Below are positions 1 to 8,374 of a DNA stretch of 64,000 nt, in pieces; position 1 is the first letter of the stretch, and each line of letters starts with the position of its first letter. The translations under genes were made by a program, and so were the position numbers. Origin of the DNA: VFJZ01 sp046598415 (lineage in GTDB: Bacteria; Actinomycetota; Thermoleophilia; Gaiellales; F1-60-MAGs149); NCBI GenBank assembly GCA_046598415.1, contig JBKJIG010000006.1, forward strand, positions 32,553-96,552, read 5' to 3'. The notes under the pieces were generated by a model. That model worked only from the letters and a program-made list of their open reading frames with translations, was not told the origin of the DNA and did no database searches.

Positions 1-363
1 CTCGAGGTGGCAGAACAGGCCGTAGTCGCCCTCGATCGTCATCACGGTCTCCCACGGCGCGATCTCGTCGCCGTCGTGGAGGGCGCGCACGTCGAGCGCG
101 TCCCAGCCGTCGACCCACGCGCCGTCGGGGCCCTCGCGACCCGAGCACTCGCGCAGGATCGCGATCGCCTCGTCCATGCCGCCGAGCACCGCGTGCTTGC
201 GCTGGAACACCTGCAGCAGCACCGACGGGTTGTGGCCGTCGCGCTCCAGGACGCGCTTCGTGTAGTTGAAGTACGCGTCGGAGTAGTAGCCGTCGCGGAT
301 CTTCGCGATCGGAAGGTCGAAGACCTCACTCGGCAGGCGCGTCCGGCGGTTGGTCGTGCTCAT
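1..363 (-). CDS. Nicotinate phosphoribosyltransferase, 5' part (cut by window edge)
   Basis: Only the N-terminal 121 codons are inside the window; the gene runs off the left edge with no stop. The ATG is at 361-363. The visible protein contains the stretch DGYYSDAYFNYTKRVLE, then QVFQRKHAVLGG and GDEIAPWETVMTIEGDY, which I recognise from the nicotinate phosphoribosyltransferase family of actinobacteria (NAD salvage: nicotinate plus PRPP to nicotinate mononucleotide, cytosolic). The catalytic half is not visible, so the assignment rests on N-terminal resemblance. A TACCAT box lies 9 nt before the ATG (373-378), a possible leaderless promoter. A quinolinate phosphoribosyltransferase-like relative is the main alternative. 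Confidence 0.7.
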   Translation of the reverse strand, partial: MSTTNRRTRLPSEVFDLPIAKIRDGYYSDAYFNYTKRVLERDGHNPSVLLQVFQRKHAVLGGMDEAIAILRECSGREGPDGAWVDGWDALDVRALHDGDEIAPWETVMTIEGDYGLFCHLE

Positions 364-385
364 GTGGCGGGGATGGTACGCGGCA

Positions 386-673
386 CTAGCGGACGTGCGA
401 GGAGATCCGGCGGGCGAGCTCCAGATCGAGCTCGGTGATGCCGCCCGCGTCGTGAGTCGAGAGGTTGATCGTGACGCGGTTCCAGACGTTCGACCAGTCG
501 GGGTGGTGGTTCAGCTCCTCGGCGTCGAACGCGACGCGCGTCATGAAGGCGAAGGCGTCCCGGAAGTCGGCCAGCTGGACTTCGCGGCGCAGGCAGCCGC
601 CGGCGACCTCCCAGCCGTCCAGGCCGGTCACCGCGGCTGCGAGTGCGTCGGGCGTGAGAACGGTACGTTCCAT
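386..673 (-). CDS. phhB: Pterin-4a-carbinolamine dehydratase
   Basis: A 95-residue protein, the normal size for this small cytosolic enzyme, which dehydrates 4a-hydroxytetrahydrobiopterin and so recycles the cofactor of aromatic amino acid hydroxylases. The family signature is visible: His56-His57-Pro58 in NHHPDWSNVWN and His74 in STHDAGG. The ATG at 673 was chosen over longer upstream frames because family homology starts there and a TAGACT box sits 7 nt upstream. It is divergent from the aromatic-degradation operon starting at 741, which suggests a link to phenylalanine or tyrosine metabolism, although no hydroxylase (phhA) is in the window. Confidence 0.88.
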   Translation of the reverse strand: MERTVLTPDALAAAVTGLDGWEVAGGCLRREVQLADFRDAFAFMTRVAFDAEELNHHPDWSNVWNRVTINLSTHDAGGITELDLELARRISSHVR

Positions 674-680
674 GTCGCCG

Positions 681-686
681 AGTCTA
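681..686 (-). promoter_or_regulatory. -10 box for the pterin dehydratase gene
   Basis: TAGACT on the minus strand, 7 nt before the ATG at 673. With initiation about 7 nt downstream of the -10, the transcript would begin at or next to the start codon (leaderless). Inferred from the spacing, which recurs across the window. Confidence 0.5.
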
Positions 687-703
687 GGTTGCCGGCTCGC
701 GTG

Positions 704-739
704 TTGCAGCTTGAATGACGACGGGATAATGTATCCAAT
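704..739 (+). promoter_or_regulatory. Candidate promoter of the 741-8206 operon
   Basis: TTGCAG (704-709) and GATAAT (725-730) are spaced by 15 nt in an AT-richer patch just before the first ATG. The -10 ends 10 nt before ATG 741, so any leader is at most a few bases. The patch 728-739 (AATGTATCCAAT) is a loose inverted repeat and might bind a regulator; that part is speculative. Confidence 0.45.
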
Positions 740-740
740 C

Positions 741-1601
741 ATGCGAAGGGTCCGCGTTCTCCACGAAGGTGCGTCCGCCTGGGGCGCTCTCCAGGGCGAC
801 GAGGTCGTCCTCGACGCCGGCGACCGCCTGCCGGCCGCGGGGGCGTCCTGGCTGGCGCCGGTCGCGCCGTCGAAGATCATCGCCGTCCACCTCACCTACC
901 GCTCGCGTCTCGTCGAGTACGCCGTCAAGCGGATGCCGGCCGAGCCGTCGTACTTCATGAAGCCGCCGTCGACCCTGAACGGCCACCTGGGCGAGCTGCG
1001 CCGGCCGCGCGGCGCGAAGTTCCTCAACTACGAGGGCGAGCTGGCCGTGATCGTCGGCGCCCAGATGAAGGGCGTCGGTCCCGACGACGTGCTCGACTAC
1101 GTGTACGGCTTCGCGCCCGCCAACGACGTCGGGCTGCACGACTTCCGCCACGCCGACCGCGGCTCGATGCTGCGGGTGAAGGGCCAGGACGGCTTCCTGC
1201 CGATCGGCCCCGCCGTGGTGACGGCCGACGAGTGGACGCCCGACGGCGGCTACGCCCTGCGCACCTACCTGAACGGCGAGATGGTGCAGGAGGCCGACCA
1301 GGACGACCTGATCTGGAGCTATCGCTACCAGCTCGCCGACCTGTGCCGCACGATCACCCTCGAGCCCGGCGACGTGATCCTCACCGGCACGCCGGCCAAC
1401 AGCCGGCCGATGCAGCCGGGGGACGTCATCGCGGTCGAGATCAGCGGTCTCGGCCGGCTCGAGAACACCGTCGTCGACTGGGACGTCGACCTGAGCGGCC
1501 CGGGCGACCAGCTCGAGGTCTCGCCCAACACCATCCACGTCGCGCTCGCCATCGACGAGGACGAGGCGGCCCGGATGGTGGAAGAGGGCCGCGTCCCGTG
1601 A
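741..1601 (+). CDS. Fumarylacetoacetate hydrolase (FAH) family enzyme
   Basis: A 286-residue FAH-fold enzyme. The metal ligands typical of the family are visible: Glu98 and Glu100 in NYEGELAVIVG, and Asp129 in ANDVGLHD, with Lys147 and the GFLPIGPAV stretch following, and the conserved GTPANSRP segment near the C-terminus. Members hydrolyse, decarboxylate or isomerise C-C bonds of ring-cleavage products (HpaG, fumarylpyruvate hydrolase, oxaloacetate decarboxylase). As first gene of a meta-cleavage operon it probably acts on the acyclic product after dehydrogenation. ATG 741 is preferred; an in-frame ATG lies at 729 but overlaps the likely -10 box. The last base overlaps the GTG of the next gene (GTGA). 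The exact reaction cannot be fixed from sequence. Confidence 0.85.
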   Translation: MRRVRVLHEGASAWGALQGDEVVLDAGDRLPAAGASWLAPVAPSKIIAVHLTYRSRLVEYAVKRMPAEPSYFMKPPSTLNGHLGELRRPRGAKFLNYEGELAVIVGAQMKGVGPDDVLDYVYGFAPANDVGLHDFRHADRGSMLRVKGQDGFLPIGPAVVTADEWTPDGGYALRTYLNGEMVQEADQDDLIWSYRYQLADLCRTITLEPGDVILTGTPANSRPMQPGDVIAVEISGLGRLENTVVDWDVDLSGPGDQLEVSPNTIHVALAIDEDEAARMVEEGRVP

Positions 1602-2530
1602 TCCGCCTGCGCAAGATCGACCACGTCTGCCTCAACGTCGCCGATGTGGCCGACGCGACCCGGCGCTACTCGCTGCAGTTCGGGCTCACCGTGCGCACCG
1701 AAGACGCGGATCGCGCGACCCTCGCCTGCGACTACGAGCCGTACTCGCTGGAGCTCGTCCGCACCGGCGACGACGCGAAGCTCGGCTTCGCCCACTGTGC
1801 ATGGCAGCTGCGGCGCTCGGTGTCGCTGGACGACGCCCGCGCGCACCTGCGTGCGGTCGGCGTCGCCTTCGACGACCGCGGCGACGCGCTGGTGCTGGCG
1901 GATCCCGAGGGCTTCGAGCACCACCTCGGCGCGTTCGTGCACTCCGACGACCGGCGCCCGGCGATCGCGCGACAGACGACCACGCTGCCGGGCATGCGGC
2001 CGCGCAAGCTCGGGCACATCAACCGTCTGACGGGCGACATGGCAACCGCGACCGCGTTCTACACCGACGTGCTCGGCATGGAGATCGCCGACTACCTGGA
2101 CGGCGCCGGCACGTGGCTGTACTGCACCCCCGAGCACCACCAGGTGGCGCTGGTCGACGTCGGCACCGCGCACTTCCACCACTTCGCGCTCGACTACTAC
2201 GACTGGGGCACGCTGCGGAGCCTGTTCGACGGTCTCGCGCAGCACGGCCGCTGGCTGGCGTGGGGCCCCGTGCGCCACGGGATCGGCCAGAACATCTGCG
2301 GCTACGTGCGCATCACCGAGGAGCCGCTCTTCGTCGAGTGCTACGTCGACATGGAGCTGCTCGAGGACGAGCACCAGCCGCGGCACTGGCCCGACGACCG
2401 CTTCTCGTCCAACACGTGGGGGCCGCTGCCGCCACGGTCGTACTTCCGTTTCGACGCCGCTGCCGTCGAGTCCGAAAGCGAGAGCCGCGAGACCCGCGGC
2501 ATCCCGCTCCCACCCCTGCAGGAGGCCTGA
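1598..2530 (+). CDS. Extradiol (type I) ring-cleavage dioxygenase, VOC fold
   Basis: A 310-residue two-domain vicinal-oxygen-chelate protein. The first domain (about residues 1-120) begins KIDHVCLNV. The second (about 135-260) carries a complete Fe/Mn facial triad: His140 in LGHINRL, His195 in FHHFAL and Glu247 in FVECYVD. This is the arrangement of catechol 2,3-dioxygenase and homoprotocatechuate 2,3-dioxygenase, which open catechol rings next to the hydroxyls. The GTG start at 1598 overlaps the upstream TGA. The following gene encodes a phenol hydroxylase that would supply the catechol. Ring substrate is not determined; homoprotocatechuate is one possibility. Confidence 0.87.
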   Translation: MIRLRKIDHVCLNVADVADATRRYSLQFGLTVRTEDADRATLACDYEPYSLELVRTGDDAKLGFAHCAWQLRRSVSLDDARAHLRAVGVAFDDRGDALVLADPEGFEHHLGAFVHSDDRRPAIARQTTTLPGMRPRKLGHINRLTGDMATATAFYTDVLGMEIADYLDGAGTWLYCTPEHHQVALVDVGTAHFHHFALDYYDWGTLRSLFDGLAQHGRWLAWGPVRHGIGQNICGYVRITEEPLFVECYVDMELLEDEHQPRHWPDDRFSSNTWGPLPPRSYFRFDAAAVESESESRETRGIPLPPLQEA

Positions 2531-2533
2531 TCC

Positions 2534-3991
2534 TTGGCGACGACGATTCCGACCACCGGCGCGCGCACCGGCCAGCAGTTCCTCGACGGCCTGGCGGGTG
2601 ACGCGCGCGAGATCTGGATGAACGGCGAGCGCATCTCGCACCCGCTCGAGCATCCGGCGCTGGAGGCGGCGGCGCGCTCGATCGCCCGCGTGTTCGACCT
2701 GCAGCACGAGTACGCCGACGAGATGCTCTACCCGTCCGAGAAGACCGGCCAGCCGGTCAACGTCTCGCACATCATCCCGAAGTCGCTGGAGGATCTGCAG
2801 ACGCGCCGGCGCGCGTTCGAGCTGACCGCCTCGTCGACCGGCGGCATGATGGGCCGCACGCCCGACTACCTCAACGTCACGTTCGCGTGCTTCGCCGGCG
2901 CCTCCAGCGTGTGGGCCCGCCGCGGCAACGAGCAGGGCGCCGCGAACCTCGTCGCCTACCACGAGCTGATGCGCGATTGCGACCTGTCGACGACGCATTC
3001 GATCATGAACCCGCAGGTCGACCGCTCGAAGCCCGAGGCCGACCAGGCCGCCGGCGAGGTGGCGCTGCACAAGATTTCCGAGACCGACACGCACATCGTC
3101 GTCCGCGGCGCGCGGATGCTGGCGACGCTCGGTCCCTTCGCCGACGACCTCAACATCTACCCGGGCTCCGACATTCGACCCCAGGACGGCAACTACGCGC
3201 TCGGCTTCGCGATACCGATGGGCACGCCCGGCCTGAAGCTGATCTGCCGCGACTCGTACGCCCGCCAGCGATCGCACTTCGACTACCCGCTGTCGTCGCG
3301 CTTCGACGAGATGGACTGCGTCGTGATCTTCGACGACGTCGAGGTGCCGAAGGACCGCGTGTTCCTGGACGGCGACACGGTCGGCTACTCGGAGGTCATC
3401 TCCGACACCGGCTGGCGCGGCCACATCATGCACCAGGCCTTCACGCGCGCGTACGTGAAGCTGTCGTTCGCCCTCGGCCTCGGCCACCTGATCGCCACCA
3501 TGACGGGCGTCGTGCGGTTCGACCACGTCCAGGAGAAGCTCGGCCAGATGTGGAACATGGCCGAGCTGACGCGCTCGGCCCTCATCTCGGCCGAGGCCGG
3601 CGCGGCGATCGACGAGCACGGCGTCTTCTATCCCGACGACCGGCCGTTCCTGGCCCTGCGCGGCGAGATGCCGAAGTGGCTGCCGCGCTGCCACGAGCTG
3701 CTGCAGCTGATCGGCGGCGGCGGCTTCATGTGCACCCCGTCCGAGGCCGACATGAACGGCCCGCTGCGCGACCTGATCGACACCTACTACCAGGCCGCGG
3801 GCGGCGACGCCGAGCGGCGCATCCGCCTGTTCCGCCTGGCGTGGGACTACATCGGCTCCGAGCTCGGCTCGCGGTCGGAGCTGTACGAGCGGTTCTACCT
3901 CTCCGACTCCTACCGGATGACGGGCCTGGCGTACAAGATCGCCGACAAGTCCTTCGCCGAGTCACTCGTGGAACAGTTCCTGCATGACTGA
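2534..3991 (+). CDS. FADH2-dependent 4-hydroxyphenylacetate 3-monooxygenase-type oxygenase
   Basis: A 485-residue HpaB/4-HPA hydroxylase family protein. Substrate-site residues known from Thermus HpaB have counterparts here: Arg108 and Tyr112 in GRTPDYLN, and His155 in STTHSIMNPQ. Such oxygenases ortho-hydroxylate phenols to catechols using reduced flavin from a separate reductase, which is not in this operon. The start is an uncommon TTG at 2534, supported by a strong AGGAGG at 2519-2524, 9 nt upstream. The 3' end overlaps the next gene by 8 nt. Together with the preceding dioxygenase it gives the first two steps of a meta pathway. Chlorophenol or tyramine-type substrates remain possible. 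Confidence 0.88.
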   Translation: MATTIPTTGARTGQQFLDGLAGDAREIWMNGERISHPLEHPALEAAARSIARVFDLQHEYADEMLYPSEKTGQPVNVSHIIPKSLEDLQTRRRAFELTASSTGGMMGRTPDYLNVTFACFAGASSVWARRGNEQGAANLVAYHELMRDCDLSTTHSIMNPQVDRSKPEADQAAGEVALHKISETDTHIVVRGARMLATLGPFADDLNIYPGSDIRPQDGNYALGFAIPMGTPGLKLICRDSYARQRSHFDYPLSSRFDEMDCVVIFDDVEVPKDRVFLDGDTVGYSEVISDTGWRGHIMHQAFTRAYVKLSFALGLGHLIATMTGVVRFDHVQEKLGQMWNMAELTRSALISAEAGAAIDEHGVFYPDDRPFLALRGEMPKWLPRCHELLQLIGGGGFMCTPSEADMNGPLRDLIDTYYQAAGGDAERRIRLFRLAWDYIGSELGSRSELYERFYLSDSYRMTGLAYKIADKSFAESLVEQFLHD

Positions 3992-5207
3992 CCTGGCCGG
4001 ACGCGGGGTGCGGTACGTCCGCGTGCTGCACCCCGACGTGCACGGCAACGCGCGCTCGAAGGAGGTGCCGGTCGGGCGCCTGCCGTCGTCGATCGGCTAC
4101 TGCGCCGCCAGCCTGGCCGAGGGGCTCGACGGCGTCCCGTTCATCGAGGGGCCGTCGTTCATGGGCGGGCCGAGCTTCCCCGACGCGTTCGCGGTGCCCG
4201 ACCTCAGCACCGCGCGCATCCCGCCGTGGGAGCCCGATCGGGCCTGGGTGCTCGCAGACCTGATCGAGACCGGCCTGTGCTGCCGCAGCGCGCTGCGGCG
4301 CGTGATCGACCGGCTGGCGACGGCCGGGTTCGAGGCTGTCTGCGCGTCGGAGATCGAGTTCTACCTGCTGCGCGACGGTGCGCCGTACTCGAGCCGCCAC
4401 GGCATGGCGTACACGACCGGCCGCCGGTCCGATCCCGACGGCGCGGTGCGCCGGATGCTCGAGGGGCTGGACGGCCTCGGGCTGCCGGTGACGACGGTGC
4501 TGCGCGAGTTCTCGCCGGGCCAGTTCGAGGTGAACGTGCTGCACGGCCCGGCGCTCGACGCCGCCGACTGGGCGTTTCTGCTCAAGGAGGGCCTGCGCGA
4601 GATCGCGGCGCACGAGGGGCTCCAGGTCGTGTTCATGGCGAAGCCATTCGAGGCCGAGGAGGGCTCGAGCCACCACGTCCACCTGTCGCTGTGGCGCGAC
4701 GGCGCCAACGCCTTCGCGACCGGTGCGAGCCTGCTCCGGCAGTTCGCGGCCGGCGTCATCGCGCACGCCGACGCGCTCGCCGCCGTGTGCAACCCGACGA
4801 TCAACTCCTACAAGCGGCTCGGCGCGGAGGGCATGGCGCCGAAGACCGCGAACCTCGGTGGCGACGACCGCTGGACGACCCTGCGCGTGCCGGGCGAGGG
4901 TGGTCCGGCGGCGCGCCTCGAGGTGCGCCTGCCCGACGCGTCGGCGAACCCGTATCTGGTCTACGCGGCGGTGCTGTCGGCCGGGCTCGACGGCATCGAG
5001 CGCGGGCTCGAGGTGCCGGCCGCGTTTCCGCCCCTGCCGACGTCGCTCGGCGCCGGGCTCGATGCGCTGGCGCGCGACGCTGTTGTTCGCGAGGCCCTCG
5101 GCGGCGACATCGCCGACGCCCTCGACGCTGTGAAACGTCGCGAGCTGGAACGCTTCGGCCGCGCCGTCACCGATTGGGAATGGAAGGAGTACGGCCTCAG
5201 TGTCTGA
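3984..5207 (+). CDS. Glutamine synthetase-like gamma-glutamyl ligase
   Basis: A 407-residue glutamine-synthetase-fold enzyme, shorter than housekeeping GlnA (about 450-470) mainly at the N-terminus. The metal and ATP motifs are present: Glu123 and Glu125 in SEIEFYL, GQFEVN, the ATP-loop histidine in SSHHVHLSL, NPTINSYKRLG, and the arginine segment EVRLPDASANPYL. Relatives ligate glutamate to amines other than ammonia (PuuA on putrescine, IpuC on isopropylamine, TdnQ/AtdA1 on aniline). Buried in a ring-cleavage operon with 8-nt overlaps on both sides, it most likely glutamylates an amine substrate or intermediate; that role is inferred from context. Confidence 0.82.
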   Translation: MTDLAGRGVRYVRVLHPDVHGNARSKEVPVGRLPSSIGYCAASLAEGLDGVPFIEGPSFMGGPSFPDAFAVPDLSTARIPPWEPDRAWVLADLIETGLCCRSALRRVIDRLATAGFEAVCASEIEFYLLRDGAPYSSRHGMAYTTGRRSDPDGAVRRMLEGLDGLGLPVTTVLREFSPGQFEVNVLHGPALDAADWAFLLKEGLREIAAHEGLQVVFMAKPFEAEEGSSHHVHLSLWRDGANAFATGASLLRQFAAGVIAHADALAAVCNPTINSYKRLGAEGMAPKTANLGGDDRWTTLRVPGEGGPAARLEVRLPDASANPYLVYAAVLSAGLDGIERGLEVPAAFPPLPTSLGAGLDALARDAVVREALGGDIADALDAVKRRELERFGRAVTDWEWKEYGLSV

Positions 5208-6006
5208 CCTCAAGGGCTTCTCGCTGCCCCGCACCGCGGAGGGCCGCAGCTCGCTGGTGCCTACGCCGCCGTGGCACTACGTCGGCGACTTCCTGGTGAT
5301 CGAGTTCTGGTGCGATCCCGAGGCCGTCGCCGCCTCGCTGCCGCCCGGCCTCGAGCCGTTCGCGGACGATCCGGGCCGCGCCGCCGCGCTGTTCGTCGAC
5401 TGGCAGAGCTGCGTGACCGACCGCAACGAGCTGGTCGACCCGGCCCGCAGCCAGTACAAGGAGTTCTTCCTGATCCTGAACGCGACCCTGGACGGCCAGC
5501 ACGTCACGACGTGCCCGGCGATCTGGGTCGACCGCGACTTCGCGCTCGTGCGCGGGTGGATTCAGGGCTTCCCGAAGAAGCTCGGTTCGGTGTGGATGAC
5601 GCGCACGTTCGGGCTCGACTGCCTGGCCGATCCGGGCATCAAGCCGGGCGCGACGTTCGGCGGCACGCTGGCCGCCAACGACCGCCGGCTGGCCGAGGGT
5701 ACGGTCACGCTGGAGCGTGTCTCGGAGTCGGGGCCGACGCACAACGATCCGCGGCTCGTCAACGTGCGGCACTTCCCGCAGCTGGCCGCGGGCCTGCAGG
5801 AGACGCCCGCCGTCCACGAGCTGGTCGGCGCCCGTTCGAACAACCGCGCGATCTCGCCGATCTGGGAGGGCTCCTCGACGCTCGAGCTGTTCAGCGCGCC
5901 CAACGAGGAGCACGTCGCGTTCCAGCCGGTGCGCATGGGTAAGGGCTTCCGGTTCACGTTCGCGTACACGGTCGACGACCTCGAGTCGATCCGGGACCTG
6001 CGATGA
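5200..6006 (+). CDS. Acetoacetate decarboxylase family protein
   Basis: A 268-residue protein of the acetoacetate decarboxylase (ADC) superfamily. The Schiff-base motif is intact: Lys126-Lys127 in GFPKKLG, equivalent to Lys115-Lys116 of the Clostridium enzyme. ADC-like proteins also include decarboxylases, aldolases and dehydratases acting on keto acids. Here it may decarboxylate or rearrange a keto-acid product of ring fission, a job done by 4-oxalocrotonate decarboxylase in standard meta pathways; this is inference. The GTG start at 5200 overlaps the upstream gene by 8 nt and its TGA overlaps the next ATG (ATGA), showing tight translational coupling. Confidence 0.8.
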   Translation: MSDLKGFSLPRTAEGRSSLVPTPPWHYVGDFLVIEFWCDPEAVAASLPPGLEPFADDPGRAAALFVDWQSCVTDRNELVDPARSQYKEFFLILNATLDGQHVTTCPAIWVDRDFALVRGWIQGFPKKLGSVWMTRTFGLDCLADPGIKPGATFGGTLAANDRRLAEGTVTLERVSESGPTHNDPRLVNVRHFPQLAAGLQETPAVHELVGARSNNRAISPIWEGSSTLELFSAPNEEHVAFQPVRMGKGFRFTFAYTVDDLESIRDLR

Positions 6007-6782
6007 CCGACCGCGTGGTGCTCGTCACCGGCGGCGGCGGCGGCATCGGCGAGGCGATCGCCCGCCGGTTCGCCGCCGCCGGCTGGCAGGTGGCGGTGAA
6101 CGGCCGCCGGCCCGGGCCGATCGCGGCCGTGGCCGGCGACATCGGCGGTGTCGCGATCGCCGGCGACATCAGCGATCCGGACACCGCCGCGCGCGTCGTG
6201 GCCGAGGCCGTCGCGGCGCTCGGCGGGCTGGACTGCGCCGTGCTGAACGCCGGTATCTCCCACTCCGGCTCCGTGCTGGAGCAGACGCCGGAGAGCTTCG
6301 AGCGCGTGCTGCGGACGAACACCATCGCGCCGTTCCTGGTCGCACGGGCGGCCCTCCCGCACGTGATCGAGCGCAGGGGCTCGCTGATCGCCGTCTCGTC
6401 GGCGTCGGCGCTGACGGCCGGCCCGGACTCGGCCGCGTACTCCACCTCGAAGGCGGCCGTCTCGATGCTGATGAAGACGATCGCGATCGATTTCGCGCAT
6501 ACCGGCATCCGCTCGAACAGCGTCTGCCCCGCGTGGGTGCGCACCGACATGGGCGACGCGATGATGGATGAGCTCGGCGAGCAGCAGGGCATCGACCGCG
6601 AGGCCGCCTACACGTGGGCGAACCGGCTCATCCCGGCCAAACGGCCTGCGACGCTGGACGAGGTGGCCGGCACGGTGCTGTTCCTGGCCGGCCCCGACGG
6701 CGCCTACATCAACGGCGCGGCGATCCCGATCGACGGCGGTGGCAACGCCGTCAACGTCGGCCTGCTCTGGGACGTGACATGA
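6003..6782 (+). CDS. Short-chain dehydrogenase/reductase (classical SDR)
   Basis: A 259-residue classical SDR. The N-terminal nucleotide-binding loop TGGGGGIGE (residues 9-17), NAGIS (82-86), a serine around 133 and the catalytic pair Tyr146 and Lys150 (YSTSK) are all present, so it should be an active NAD(P)(H)-dependent oxidoreductase. The C-terminal GAYINGAAIPIDGG matches the family. It overlaps both neighbours by 4 nt. Substrate is not predictable beyond an alcohol or keto intermediate of the pathway encoded by this operon. Confidence 0.88.
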   Translation: MTDRVVLVTGGGGGIGEAIARRFAAAGWQVAVNGRRPGPIAAVAGDIGGVAIAGDISDPDTAARVVAEAVAALGGLDCAVLNAGISHSGSVLEQTPESFERVLRTNTIAPFLVARAALPHVIERRGSLIAVSSASALTAGPDSAAYSTSKAAVSMLMKTIAIDFAHTGIRSNSVCPAWVRTDMGDAMMDELGEQQGIDREAAYTWANRLIPAKRPATLDEVAGTVLFLAGPDGAYINGAAIPIDGGGNAVNVGLLWDVT

Positions 6783-8206
6783 CCACCATCGAGCACTTCA
6801 TCGACGGCGAGCGCGTCGGCAGCCCCGCCACCTTCGAGGACCGGTCGCCGATCGACTGGTCGTTGATCGCCGAGGTCGCGCGCGGTGATCGCGCGACCGC
6901 CGATCTCGCGGTATCGGCCGCGGTGCGCGCGTTCCCGGAGTGGGCGAATCTGGGGCCGGCCGGGCGCGCCGTCTACCTGCGCCGGCTGGCCGATCTGGTC
7001 GACGCCAACGTCGAGCCGCTGGCCGAGGCCGAGTGTCGCGACATGGCGATGCTGCTGCGCTCGCTGAAAGCGCGCGTGATCGGTCGTGGAGCGCGCAACT
7101 TCCGCGCCTACGCCGACCTCGCCGAGGCGTACTCGGAGCGCGTCTGGGAGTCGAACGGCACCCGCAACCGCGTGCTGCGCATGCCGTCCGGCCCGGCCGT
7201 CGTGATCACGCCCTGGAACGCGCCGTTCATGCTCTCGACGTGGAAGACGGCGCCGGCGCTGGCGGCCGGCTCGACCGTGGTGCTGAAGCCGGCGGAGTGG
7301 TCGCCGCACGCCTGCTCGATGCTGGCCGACCTGGTGGCCGAGGCGGGCTTCCCGCCCGGCGTGTTCAACATCGTGCAGGGCATCGGCGAGGAGATCGGCG
7401 CCGCCCTGACCGCCGACCAGCGGGTGCGCCGCATCAGCTTCACCGGCTCGACCGAGGCCGCCCGCCACATCGGCGTCGCGGCGGCGCGGCACATCGTCCC
7501 GTTCACGGCCGAGCTGGGCGGCAAGAATCCGCTGATCGTGTTCGCCGACTCCGACCTCGACGCGGCGGCGCGCAAGGCCGCCGGTCAGTACGACGACGCC
7601 GGACAGGTGTGCCTCGCGGGCACGCGGCTGCTGGTCGAGGAGTCGGTGCGCGATGCGTTCCTGGAGCGCTTCCACCGCTGCACCGACGAGCACGTGCTGG
7701 GCGATCCGCGCGAGGACACGACCACGGTGTCGCCGTTGATCCACCCCGAGCACCTGGCGCGCGTGTCGGGCTTCGTCGAGCGGGCGCGGGCGAACGGCGA
7801 CCGCATCGTGCGCGGCGGCAGGGTGTGGCGCGACGGCGGGCTGTGGTACGAGCCGACGCTGGTGGAGCCGAAGTCGAACGACTCCGAGATCGTGCAGCAG
7901 GAGGTGTTCGGCCCGGTGCTGACGTTCCAGACGTTCCGCGACGAGGCCGCTGCCGTGGCGCTCGCGAACTCCACCGCCTACGGCCTGTCGGGCATTATCT
8001 ACACGTCGAGCGAGGAGCGCGCGAACCGCGTCGGCCGTCTCGTCCGCGCCGGCACGGTCTGGGCGAACACGTTCCTGATCCGCGACCTGACGGCTCCGTT
8101 CGGCGGCGTCGGCATCAGCGGCATCGGCCGCGAGGGCGGCGACTACGCGCTCGACTTCTACAGCGACCTGAAGACGCTGCAGATCCTGGACGGCACGACA
8201 AGCTAA
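6779..8206 (+). CDS. NAD-dependent aldehyde dehydrogenase of the ring-cleavage operon
   Basis: A 475-residue ALDH with all catalytic positions: Asn147 (TPWNAPF), Lys170 (VLKPAEW), FTGSTEA, general base Glu245 (AELGGKN) and nucleophile Cys278 (GQVCLAG). In meta pathways this enzyme oxidises the semialdehyde produced by ring cleavage (HpaE on carboxymethyl-hydroxymuconate semialdehyde, DmpC on hydroxymuconate semialdehyde). Its position as last gene, overlapping the SDR by ATGA, fits that role. The 3' end is followed within 20 nt by a 40-bp tandem repeat rather than an obvious terminator. Confidence 0.9.
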   Translation: MTTIEHFIDGERVGSPATFEDRSPIDWSLIAEVARGDRATADLAVSAAVRAFPEWANLGPAGRAVYLRRLADLVDANVEPLAEAECRDMAMLLRSLKARVIGRGARNFRAYADLAEAYSERVWESNGTRNRVLRMPSGPAVVITPWNAPFMLSTWKTAPALAAGSTVVLKPAEWSPHACSMLADLVAEAGFPPGVFNIVQGIGEEIGAALTADQRVRRISFTGSTEAARHIGVAAARHIVPFTAELGGKNPLIVFADSDLDAAARKAAGQYDDAGQVCLAGTRLLVEESVRDAFLERFHRCTDEHVLGDPREDTTTVSPLIHPEHLARVSGFVERARANGDRIVRGGRVWRDGGLWYEPTLVEPKSNDSEIVQQEVFGPVLTFQTFRDEAAAVALANSTAYGLSGIIYTSSEERANRVGRLVRAGTVWANTFLIRDLTAPFGGVGISGIGREGGDYALDFYSDLKTLQILDGTTS

Positions 8207-8223
8207 ACGCGTCCGCCGCGCGC

Positions 8224-8303
8224 TACTCGACAAATCCCGTACCTGGTTCCGAATTTGCAGTCCTACTCGACAAATCACGTACCTGGTTCCGAATTTGCAG
8301 TCC
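8224..8303. repeat. Two head-to-tail 40-bp repeats
   Basis: Units 8224-8263 and 8264-8303 are directly adjacent and differ at one base (C at 8237, A at 8277). Each begins TACTCGACAAATC and ends GAATTTGCAGTCC, and each contains short inverted arms CAAAT/ATTTG (8231-8235 with 8253-8257). GC content is clearly below the surroundings. They lie between the end of the aromatic operon and the GFA gene. Function unknown: possible recent duplication of a regulatory or dispersed element. Confidence 0.9.
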
Positions 8304-8374
8304 TGCGCACGTTCGGTGCGGATCGGCGCCACATCGGCGCGTAGCACGCGCTGGCAAGGCGACACTCGAGCGCG

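Noticed and set aside
1325..3694. Long minus-strand frame over the aromatic operon
   Set aside because: Antisense shadow of the dioxygenase and HpaB genes; no family resemblance or start signal.
741..8206. Standard homoprotocatechuate (hpa) operon
   Set aside because: Core steps match, but the GS-like and ADC-like genes are not part of hpa operons and the isomerase, hydratase and aldolase genes are absent.
8224..8303. CRISPR array
   Set aside because: Only two units, directly abutting with no spacers, and no cas genes.
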